Assembly: GCF_006538365.1 (NCBI RefSeq)
Contig: NZ_BJKN01000001.1
Location: 489,639-553,638 of the forward strand
Direction: 5' to 3'
Source of the DNA: Moorella sp. E308F
Lineage (GTDB): Bacteria; Bacillota; DSM-521; Neomoorellales; Neomoorellaceae
DNA length: 64,000 nucleotides
A program made the translations under genes and the position numbers. The first letter of the stretch is position 1; each line of letters begins with the position of its first letter. The notes beneath the pieces are model-generated. The model did not search any database, was not told where the DNA came from, and worked only from the letters and a program-made list of their open reading frames with translations. Shown here in pieces: positions 23,531 through 30,492 of the stretch.

Positions 23531-24877
23531 TTAAATAAGATGCATAAGCCACATGACATAGACGGCAATCATGGAGAAGATACCACCAACCAGCGTAACA
23601 CCGCCGTAGGAAATCAAGGCAGATTTAAGTTCCATCTTGGAGAGAGAAGTGCACACCCAGAAATAACTGGAATTAACATATTTGATAATTACCGAACCGG
23701 CGGCCCCGGCCAGCATGGCAGCTTCCGGGCTTAAATTAAGAGTTCCCAGCATGGGAGCTACCAGAGAACCTGCGGTAATGACGCCTACAGTCGTCGAACC
23801 GGTTATCATGTTGCCAATTACGCCTAAAACAAAGGGCAGGAAAATGGCCGGAACCCCCGTCTGGGCCACGGACTTGGCAATCAGATCTACCGCCGGTGTT
23901 CCCTTTAAAATTGCACTCAAGGACCCACCCAGGCCAGTTACAACAATGATCATAGCAGAAGTCCGCAGGGCATTTTCAATCCACTCACTGTTTTGTTTCT
24001 TTTTCTGCTCTCCCTTGGTATTGCGGTAGGCCAGCCAAACACCAATGGATAAGGCCACAACCGGCCAGCCTAAATAGGTAAGGGCAAGCCTCAAAAGGCT
24101 TTCTTTAGGAAGGGCAAAAGAAGCTACACTCTGCCCGGCAATCAAAATTAAGGGGATGAGGATAGGTGCATATGCTGCCGCCGTGGTGGGCAGTTCGGAT
24201 TCCATCCCTTTTTCGGCAAATGATTGACCCAGAAACTCTTCTGAAGGTGGTGAAGGCACCCGTGGCCCCACTATTTGTGCATAAACCCAGCCCGCCAGGG
24301 AGCCTACAAGGCAGGCAATGCTACCAAAAACAATAATTTTACCCACATCGGCTTTCACCAGGGCCGCGGCCGCCAGCGGTCCCGGTGTAGGCGGCACCAT
24401 GGCATGGGTAAGCTGCATGGCTCCCACCAGTCCCGTAGCCATTACACTCATATTGGTGCCTACTTTAATAGCTGCCGAATGCACTAATGGGTTCAGAATA
24501 ACGTAACCGATGTCGGAAAAAATGGCAATACCGATAACGAAGCCGGTCAAGGTTAGGGCCAGCGGCATCCTTTTTTCGCCGATCCATTTAATCATAGTTA
24601 AGGTGATTTTTTCAATACCACCCGTATTTTTTAAGGCCTCGGCAATAATAGAGCCAAGGACTATAACAACCGCAATAGATTGGACTGTTTTACCAAAACC
24701 GGTTTCAAAGGCTTTAATAAACTTATCCATATCCAGGCCAGGCACAAGACCCATTAGGACGATGGGAATTAAAAGCGCCAGGAAAACATGCCATTTGAAC
24801 CTTCCAATAAACAAAAATAACAAAGCAATAACTGCCACAAAAGCCGATAAAGCCACAACTGCGTTTTGGATAATCAT
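23531..24877 (-). CDS. GntP-family permease
   Basis: 448 residues with some 12 hydrophobic segments. It belongs to the gluconate:proton symporter family (GntP), which also moves other sugar acids and hydroxy acids such as glycerate, 2-keto acids and tartrate-like compounds. Family features are LIFGRFKWHVFLALL-type N-terminal helices, the PPTPGPLAAAALVKAD loop after residue 150, and GSTTVGVITAGSLVAPML near residue 355. The ATG follows AGGGGGGAACC. Position between an oxoacid oxidoreductase and an aconitase-like gene suggests import of an organic acid that both then process. Confidence 0.9.
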   Translation of the reverse strand: MIIQNAVVALSAFVAVIALLFLFIGRFKWHVFLALLIPIVLMGLVPGLDMDKFIKAFETGFGKTVQSIAVVIVLGSIIAEALKNTGGIEKITLTMIKWIGEKRMPLALTLTGFVIGIAIFSDIGYVILNPLVHSAAIKVGTNMSVMATGLVGAMQLTHAMVPPTPGPLAAAALVKADVGKIIVFGSIACLVGSLAGWVYAQIVGPRVPSPPSEEFLGQSFAEKGMESELPTTAAAYAPILIPLILIAGQSVASFALPKESLLRLALTYLGWPVVALSIGVWLAYRNTKGEQKKKQNSEWIENALRTSAMIIVVTGLGGSLSAILKGTPAVDLIAKSVAQTGVPAIFLPFVLGVIGNMITGSTTVGVITAGSLVAPMLGTLNLSPEAAMLAGAAGSVIIKYVNSSYFWVCTSLSKMELKSALISYGGVTLVGGIFSMIAVYVMWLMHLI

Positions 24878-25032
24878 AAGGTTCCCCCCTATCTATTAAT
24901 TTTTATTTTCGTCATGATTTCTTTATTTTCCTTCATAACAACTTATACGGCATCCCCCCATTCTTTTTAGTAAAATATTCAGCATCACTCCTTTCCTAAA
25001 ATTCTATAAGCAAAACGCCAGAAAAACTTCCC

Positions 25033-25467
25033 TTAATTGTGATGCTGGAGCATGCCCAACTTACTTAATTCCGCTAAAATCATTTCTTCTTTTTTATCTA
25101 TACTTGCGTCCGAATCAAGGGATAGCAACTGCCAATTTACCCTCTGATTACTTCTTTTTACCGCTGGATCGACGTTAATGGCTATAACTATCCCCCCAGC
25201 TTTCAATCCCCGGGTTACATCCATAATACCCAGCAGGCTGTTATCCAGGAGCACCACGACATCCGGACGGCTGGCATTGGCCGAGCGTTCCCGGATAAAA
25301 CTATCAGCAATACGCACCACCGTATACATAGGCGCCCCCGGCCGGTAAGCGGCAAAGTTTTCAAAGACCTGGACATATTTACCTGCCGCCAGGGCGGCTT
25401 GAGCTACTTTACCGGCCAGGGCGGCCACCGGCTGGCCGTAACGGCCGTGGAAGCGGATTTCGATCAT
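25033..25467 (-). CDS. 2-oxoacid:ferredoxin oxidoreductase, gamma subunit
   Basis: 144 residues with the gamma-subunit core: IRFHGRYGQPVAALAGKVAQAAL at the N-terminus, YVQVFENFAAYRPGAP and DVVVLLDNSLL. This subunit helps bind CoA in pyruvate synthase-type enzymes. It is shorter than the usual 180-190 residues; the sequence stops soon after the equivalent of residue 140, so the C-terminal part is reduced. Its ATG overlaps the stop of the beta-subunit gene by four bases. Which 2-oxoacid is used cannot be told from the sequence. Confidence 0.88.
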   Translation of the reverse strand: MIEIRFHGRYGQPVAALAGKVAQAALAAGKYVQVFENFAAYRPGAPMYTVVRIADSFIRERSANASRPDVVVLLDNSLLGIMDVTRGLKAGGIVIAINVDPAVKRSNQRVNWQLLSLDSDASIDKKEEMILAELSKLGMLQHHN

Positions 25468-26336
25468 GACTGCACCTCCTGGAAGCGGCGGTCAGCCTCG
25501 GCCTGAAGGGCCTCGACGGCCGCTTCATCCATGTTCTTAAAGCGCCCCTGAAGCCGCAGGTACTCCCGCACCGGTATACGGCGTTCCGGGACGACTGTTA
25601 ACCGCCGCCGGCCGCCTATCTCTTCATAAAGCTGCCACAGGCCGCACTCTACTGCCAGACGGGCGAGCTGCACCGTCTGGTCCTCCCGAATACCCCAGCC
25701 TCTAAAGCAAGGGGCCAGGATGTGGATATAGCGGAAGCCCTGAATGGCCCTGGCCTTCTGGAATTTCCGGATCAGGTCCAGGGGATAGGCGACTGAAGCC
25801 GTAGCCAGATAGGCCGGGTGGTGGGCGGCCATGATGGCCAGCATGTCTTTGCGCGGCGTAGGCTTGCCGGCGGGCGTGTCAGGCGTGACCGCCTGGTAAG
25901 GGGTAACGCTGCCGGCCTGGCCGCCGGTATTCATATAAGTTTCATTATCATAGCAGACGTGGATGATATTCTCCTGGCGTTCCGCCGCTCCGGTCAGCGA
26001 CTGGAAGCCTATGTCGGCCGTTCCGGCGTCACCGGCCCAGGAAACGACATTGACATCTATAATCCCCTGGATGTCCAGGGCCGCCCGGATACCGGAGGCG
26101 ACGGCCGGAGCGCATTCAAAAAGGGAATGGTAAAAGGGTATCTCCCAGGCGGTACTTAAGCCCGAACCGCCGATGGTGGCCATACAGGAAGCAGGAATGG
26201 TAACAATGGTCCGCGGACCCAGGGCCTTCATGGCCTGGCGCACCGCCAGGGCCGCCCCACACCCGCGGCAACCGCCGTGGCCCCCGGTAAAAAGCTCGTC
26301 TTGCGGTATTTCGGCCAATGTCTTGTATACTTCCAT
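25464..26336 (-). CDS. 2-oxoacid:ferredoxin oxidoreductase, beta (thiamine diphosphate) subunit
   Basis: 290 residues. The TPP-binding half shows GGHGGCRGCGAALAVRQ near residue 18, VTIPASCMATIGG, then the Mg-TPP motif WAGDAGTADIGFQ and YDNETYMNTGGQAG. The CxxC in GCRGCG, with further cysteines at ASC and APCFRG, fits the 4Fe-4S ligands of the beta subunit. With the alpha subunit it decarboxylates a 2-oxoacid to acyl-CoA and reduces ferredoxin, or runs in reverse for carboxylation. Gene order delta-alpha-beta-gamma matches four-subunit enzymes. Confidence 0.92.
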   Translation of the reverse strand: MEVYKTLAEIPQDELFTGGHGGCRGCGAALAVRQAMKALGPRTIVTIPASCMATIGGSGLSTAWEIPFYHSLFECAPAVASGIRAALDIQGIIDVNVVSWAGDAGTADIGFQSLTGAAERQENIIHVCYDNETYMNTGGQAGSVTPYQAVTPDTPAGKPTPRKDMLAIMAAHHPAYLATASVAYPLDLIRKFQKARAIQGFRYIHILAPCFRGWGIREDQTVQLARLAVECGLWQLYEEIGGRRRLTVVPERRIPVREYLRLQGRFKNMDEAAVEALQAEADRRFQEVQS

Positions 26337-26354
26337 ATCTTCTCACCTCCGGCC

Positions 26355-27521
26355 TTACAGCCCATGCCATTGATAGAGCGCCGGAATCTTTCCGGCGGCA
26401 AGTCCTTCGTTTACCTGCCGGTAAATGGTGATTAAATCTTCAACACCTACATCCCGTCCGCCGAGGCCGAGGATATAACTGTAAACCGGTACCTTCGTAA
26501 ATCCGTAGAGAACGGCCCGCAGTTCCCGGCCCAGGGCGCCCCCGGCGCCGTAAACGATATTTTTATCCAGGGCGACTACGGCCCGGGTATGATGCATCAT
26601 TTCTCGCACCGTATCCGCCGGGAAGGGCCGGAAAAGGCGGATTTTCAGCAGCCCCACCTTTTCTCCTGCGGCCCGCAGAGCGTCGACGGCAATCCTGGCC
26701 GTGCTGACCAGGGAGCCCATAGCCACCAGTACGATTTCCGCATCCTCCAGGCGGTAGCCCGATACGGCACCGCCCCAGTCGCGGCCCGTTAGTTTGGCAT
26801 AATTCGCGCTAACCTCCTGCAAGACTTCGCCCGCCCGCTGCAGGGCGGCATCCTGATGGTATTTGTAGTCCATATATAGTTCCGGGCCAGTAACGGTATT
26901 GACCGCCAGGGGGTTATTTACATCCAGGACCGGCCGCCGCACCAGGGGCAGGAAGGTATCTACTGCTTCCTGCTCCGGCAGGTCTACGGTTTCCCGGGTA
27001 TGGGATTGGATGTAACCCTCATAGTTGACCATTACCGGCAGGCGCACCCGCTCGTCTTCACCCAGGCGAAAAGCCTGGATGAGGCTGTCCAGGACTTCCT
27101 GGTTGTTCTCGCAGAAAAGCTGGATCCACCCGCATGCCTCCTGAGCCACAACATCGCCGTGCTCCGGGAAGCGGCTGTGGGGGGCCGCCAGGGCCCGGTT
27201 GACTACAGCCATGACCACCGGCTGGCGGAGGCCGGAAGTATGGTAGAGGACCTCGCTCATATAGGCCAGGCCCTGGGAATTGGTAATGAGAAACGATCTG
27301 GCTCCGGCCATGGCCGCCCCCAGGGCCGCGGCCATGGCGCTGTGGTCGGACTCCACCCGGACAAAATTACATTTGAGGTTGCCGTCGGCTATAAACTGCG
27401 TAATCTTTTCCATGACCGGCGCCGCCGGGGTAATAGGGTAGGAAGCCAGGACTTCTACCCGCGCCAGGCGGGCGGCATGGGCGGCCGCTTCGTTGCCGTT
27501 TAATAACAGGTGCATTTTCAT
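26355..27521 (-). CDS. 2-oxoacid:ferredoxin oxidoreductase, alpha subunit
   Basis: 388 residues. YPITPAAPVMEKI near residue 28, VESDHSAMAAALGAAMAGARSF, and SQGLAYMSEVLYHTSGLRQPVV define the pyrimidine-binding half of the TPP site. IRLFRPFPADTVREMM near 305 marks domain II. Most similar in layout to pyruvate and branched-chain oxoacid enzymes; the sequence does not decide between them. It lies 11 bases after the delta-subunit gene and 18 before the beta-subunit gene. Confidence 0.92.
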   Translation of the reverse strand: MKMHLLLNGNEAAAHAARLARVEVLASYPITPAAPVMEKITQFIADGNLKCNFVRVESDHSAMAAALGAAMAGARSFLITNSQGLAYMSEVLYHTSGLRQPVVMAVVNRALAAPHSRFPEHGDVVAQEACGWIQLFCENNQEVLDSLIQAFRLGEDERVRLPVMVNYEGYIQSHTRETVDLPEQEAVDTFLPLVRRPVLDVNNPLAVNTVTGPELYMDYKYHQDAALQRAGEVLQEVSANYAKLTGRDWGGAVSGYRLEDAEIVLVAMGSLVSTARIAVDALRAAGEKVGLLKIRLFRPFPADTVREMMHHTRAVVALDKNIVYGAGGALGRELRAVLYGFTKVPVYSYILGLGGRDVGVEDLITIYRQVNEGLAAGKIPALYQWHGL

Positions 27522-27532
27522 TCACTCCCTGC

Positions 27533-27826
27533 TTACTTCTCAATAAACCCCCGGTTGCCGGCATGTTCCGGAACCATGGTGATAGCCCGGGCGGGGCACT
27601 CGACGGCGCAGATGCCGCATCCTTTGCAAAAACGCAAATCCACTCTCACTTCCCCTTTATCTGTCGCCAGGGCTGCGTCCGGGCAATACAGCAGGCACTC
27701 GCGGCAGAGATTACATTTTTGTTTATCAATCACCGGCCGCCGCTCGCGGATACGCTCCATGGCCGCCCCCGCGGCCATGGTACCCGGCCTGGCCGATGGT
27801 ACTACCGGTAGCTCTTTAGCCGCCAC
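27533..27826 (-). CDS. 2-oxoacid:ferredoxin oxidoreductase, delta subunit (2x 4Fe-4S ferredoxin)
   Basis: 97 residues with two ferredoxin motifs, CNLCRECLLYCPD and CKGCGICAVECPA. It is the electron-exit subunit that hands electrons from the TPP subunit to soluble ferredoxin. It is the first gene of the operon, 45 bases downstream of a -24/-12 promoter. The N-terminal 30 residues (basic, Pro/Ala-rich) precede the ferredoxin fold, and the family often has such an extension. Confidence 0.92.
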   Translation of the reverse strand: MAAKELPVVPSARPGTMAAGAAMERIRERRPVIDKQKCNLCRECLLYCPDAALATDKGEVRVDLRFCKGCGICAVECPARAITMVPEHAGNRGFIEK

Positions 27827-27870
27827 TTTTATTCGCCTCCTCCGCTAAGACAACAGACATTAATTAATAT

Positions 27871-27886
27871 TGCAAAATTCATGCCA
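27871..27886 (-). promoter_or_regulatory. Sigma-54 (-24/-12) promoter of the oxidoreductase operon
   Basis: On the minus strand, TGGCAT-N5-TTGCA matches the sigma-54 consensus TGGCAC-N5-TTGCA with one change, and the invariant GG and GC are correctly spaced. It lies 45 bases before the delta-subunit start. A sigma-54 activator gene is divergent at 28279, which makes the assignment much stronger than the motif alone. Confidence 0.82.
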
Positions 27887-27982
27887 GCCCGCGGGAAATG
27901 ACCTGGTATTTTTTTACTGCCTTACAACCCTTGCTATTTAAAGACCCCGGGGAAAGAAAAGCCGGCCGCAGCAGCCGGACGG

Positions 27983-28050
27983 ATCCCCTTATGTTTCATC
28001 AATATTACTTATACGACCAAACGTAACGTTCATGTATGTTTCAAGGGGAT
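27983..28050. promoter_or_regulatory. Candidate enhancer sites for the sigma-54 activator
   Basis: About 100-165 bases upstream of the -24/-12 promoter there is an outer inverted repeat (ATCCCCTT at 27983 and AAGGGGAT at 28043), a repeated ATGTTTCA (27991 and 28036) and a central palindrome AACGT-A-ACGTT (28020-28030). Such clustered repeats at this distance fit upstream activator sites. Confidence 0.45.
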
Positions 28051-28278
28051 AGCGGTTAAAAACAGAAATATTTCCTTGACAACATTTTGCTTTTTATAGC
28101 AGCCATTTTTTTCCTGGTTTAACGAGTTTCTTTTAAATATAGAACTAAAAACGAAAATTTTGCAACCCGGCAAGGAAAAACCATCTTAACGTCGAATAGT
28201 AACATCAAAATCTGTCATGTTTCTTTTTTGTAACGGCCTATCGCCGTTTCCGGATTGAAACTCAGGGGGAACGGTTTC

Positions 28279-30213
28279 GTGGCAGAAATTGCTTTTATTG
28301 CTCCCTACGAAGACCTGGCCCACATCGCCCGCCAGGTGAGCCTGGAGCTGGGCCTGGATCTATCCATCCACGTTGCCAGGATGGAAGAAGGGGCAAACCT
28401 GGCCCGCGATCTGGCTAGAAACGGTTGCCAGGTCATTGTCAGCCGCGGCGTAACAGCCTGGCTCATCCAGCAGGCCGTGGACCTCCCGGTGGTCGACGTT
28501 CCCATTGGCGGTTACGATATCCTGCGAGCCTATTACCAGGCCAAACAATTCGGCGGCCCCATCGGCATCGCTGATGTCCCCGATGTCATCCAGGGCCTGG
28601 AGAGCCTGGAAACCATCCTGGGAGATACTTTTCTCAAATACACTCTAAAAAACCAGGATGATGACATCCGGCGGGGCATTCTGGCCCTCAAGGAAGCCGG
28701 TGCCGAAGTAATCATCGGCAAAATTGCCATGGCCCGCGAGGCGCGCAATTTCGGCCTAAACAGCGTCATCATTACCTCCGGCAAGGAAACGGTCTACCAG
28801 GCCCTCAAGGAGGCCCAGCGGGTGTTACAGGTCCGCCACCAGGAGAAACGCCGGGCCGAACAACTCAAGGCCATCCTGGACTTTGCCTATGACGGCATTA
28901 TCGCCCTGGATGAAGAAGGCCGCATAACCGTCTTCAACCCCGTGGCGGAAAAACTCTCCGGCTGGCGCGCCGGGGATGCTATCGGCCGCCCGGTAACGGA
29001 GGTCATCCCCAATGCCCAGTGCCATATCTTGTTAAAGACAGGAAAGCCGGAACTTGGTGAGCTGCTGGACATCGGCAATACCAGGGTGGTGGCCAACCGC
29101 GTACCCATCATTGTCGACGGCCGCACCGTAGGAGTGGTAACTACTTTCCAGAATATTTCCAGCCTGCAAAGCCTGGAGCACAAGGTCCGGCGCCGCCTGG
29201 CCGGGCGCGGCCACGTGGCCAAGTATACCTTTGCCGACATCCTTGGCGAAAGCCCGGCCTTGAAGGAAGCCGTGCGTCTGGCCCGGGAGTACGCCTCCGT
29301 CCAGTCCACGGTCCTCATTCATGGTGAGACAGGTTCAGGCAAGGAAATGTTCGCCCATGCCATCCACCTGGCCGGCCCCCGGCAGGACGGTCCCTTTGTA
29401 GCCGTCAACTGCGCCGCCCTGCCGGAAAACCTCCTGGAAAGCGAGCTTTTCGGCTACGCCGAGGGGGCCTTTACCGGCGCCCGCAAAGGCGGCAAACCCG
29501 GCCTTTTCGAACTCGCCCACGAGGGGACCATCTTCCTGGATGAAATCGGGGAAATGTCGCCCCGCCTCCAGGCCCGGGTACTGCGGGTCCTGGAAGAAGG
29601 GGAGATCATGCGCCTGGGGGATGACCGCATCATCCCCGTCAACGTAAGGGTTATTGCGGCCACCCACCGCAATCTCGCGCAGATGGTCAAGGAGCAGGCC
29701 TTCCGGGAAGACCTTTACTACCGCATCAACGTCCTTAACCTGGAAATCCCGCCTTTGCGGGAGCGCGGGGCTGATGTGCTCCTCCTGGCCGAACATTTCC
29801 TCCAGGAGTTCTGCCGCCAGTTGCAGCGGCCGGCAGGGAACCTCACGCCGGAGGCAGCCAGGGAGTTGCTCCAGTACCAGTGGCCGGGCAACATCCGGGA
29901 GCTGCGCAACTGCATGGAACGCCTGGCCTTACGCTGCCATGGGACCACCATCAGCGCTGCTGAGGTTCGCCAGGCTCTGGGGTTGGTAACAGCGCCGGAG
30001 CCCGGGAACCCCGGAGAAGGTGCACCAGGAGAAGGACGGATAGAAAGACTGGCCGGCCAGGTAAACATCCTGGAACGCGGCCTGATCATGCGCGTTCTGG
30101 CCGAAACGGGGGGCAACAAGGCCGAAGCCGCCCGCCGCTTAGGCGTCAGCCGCACCACCCTGTGGCGGAAGTTAAAAGAGGAAAATAAGATAGACAAAGC
30201 TGGTAAAGCATAG
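28279..30213 (+). CDS. Sigma-54-dependent transcriptional activator with PrpR-like sensor and PAS domain
   Basis: 644 residues from a GTG eight bases after AGGGGGA; an in-frame TTG at 28255 has no site. The N-terminal 180 residues are a PrpR_N-type ligand domain (SRGVTAWLIQQ, VDVPIGGYDIL). A PAS domain (about 200-300, GIIALDEEGRITVFNP) comes next, then an AAA+ domain with Walker A GETGSGKE (about 348), the sigma-54-contacting GAFTGA (about 394) and Walker B TIFLDEIGEM (about 418), and a Fis-type helix-turn-helix (NKAEAARRLGVSRTTLWRKL) at the end. PrpR itself senses 2-methylcitrate. This protein very probably activates the divergent oxidoreductase operon. Confidence 0.94.
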   Translation: MAEIAFIAPYEDLAHIARQVSLELGLDLSIHVARMEEGANLARDLARNGCQVIVSRGVTAWLIQQAVDLPVVDVPIGGYDILRAYYQAKQFGGPIGIADVPDVIQGLESLETILGDTFLKYTLKNQDDDIRRGILALKEAGAEVIIGKIAMAREARNFGLNSVIITSGKETVYQALKEAQRVLQVRHQEKRRAEQLKAILDFAYDGIIALDEEGRITVFNPVAEKLSGWRAGDAIGRPVTEVIPNAQCHILLKTGKPELGELLDIGNTRVVANRVPIIVDGRTVGVVTTFQNISSLQSLEHKVRRRLAGRGHVAKYTFADILGESPALKEAVRLAREYASVQSTVLIHGETGSGKEMFAHAIHLAGPRQDGPFVAVNCAALPENLLESELFGYAEGAFTGARKGGKPGLFELAHEGTIFLDEIGEMSPRLQARVLRVLEEGEIMRLGDDRIIPVNVRVIAATHRNLAQMVKEQAFREDLYYRINVLNLEIPPLRERGADVLLLAEHFLQEFCRQLQRPAGNLTPEAARELLQYQWPGNIRELRNCMERLALRCHGTTISAAEVRQALGLVTAPEPGNPGEGAPGEGRIERLAGQVNILERGLIMRVLAETGGNKAEAARRLGVSRTTLWRKLKEENKIDKAGKA

Positions 30214-30249
30214 TAAGATGTTATCAGAGGAGCGAAAGGGGTGGCAGCT

Positions 30250-30479
30250 ATGGCTGAAGAAGCCTACAAAAACAAATCAGCGACACTAAGAATGACCTTG
30301 AGGCCAAGATAAGTAATGTCAAAAACGATCTACAAAAGCAAATAAGTGACACTAAAGAAGCCCAGGAAGCCAGGTTTGATAATAAAATTGAAGCCCTACG
30401 CCAGGAAGTAAAAAATGATATCAACCGTCTTGATGGCAAACTGGAAAAGGGGTGCATAACAGCACCCCTTAGTTTTTAA
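30250..30479 (+). pseudogene. Small coiled-coil protein, frame broken at a run of As
   Basis: After a GAGGAGCGAAAGGGGTGG stretch, an ATG opens MAEEAYK and then runs out of frame. Reading on in the -1 frame gives a clean heptad-like helix (QISDTKNDLEAK, VKNDLQKQISDTKEAQEARF, EALRQEVKNDINRLDGKLEKG) to a stop at 477-479. Adding one A to the A5 run near 30268-30272 joins the halves into about 77 residues. So it is a recent single-base deletion, a slippage site or a base-calling error. The last codons lie inside the terminator hairpin. Function unknown; it follows the activator gene by 36 bases. Confidence 0.7.
30447..30477 (+). terminator. Intrinsic terminator overlapping the coiled-coil ORF end
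   Basis: AAGGGGTGC-ATAACA-GCACCCCTT, a perfect nine-bp stem, then AGTTTTT. It ends the activator transcript and also encodes the last residues of the coiled-coil frame. It faces the convergent fdhA gene. Confidence 0.88.
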
Positions 30480-30492
30480 CGCTGGACGGTTT

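Noticed and set aside
24878-25032. A second sigma-54 promoter and a 20-codon ORF before the GntP gene
   Set aside because: TGGCGTTTTGCTT has the GG and GC elements four bases too close. The short frame (MLNILLKRMGG) has its ribosome site almost touching the ATG and resembles no small transporter subunit known to me.
28071-28104. TTGACA at 28076 as -35 of a promoter for the sigma-54 activator gene
   Set aside because: The only -10-like sequence (TATAGC) is 13 bases away, too short a spacer; nothing suitable lies at 16-18 bases.
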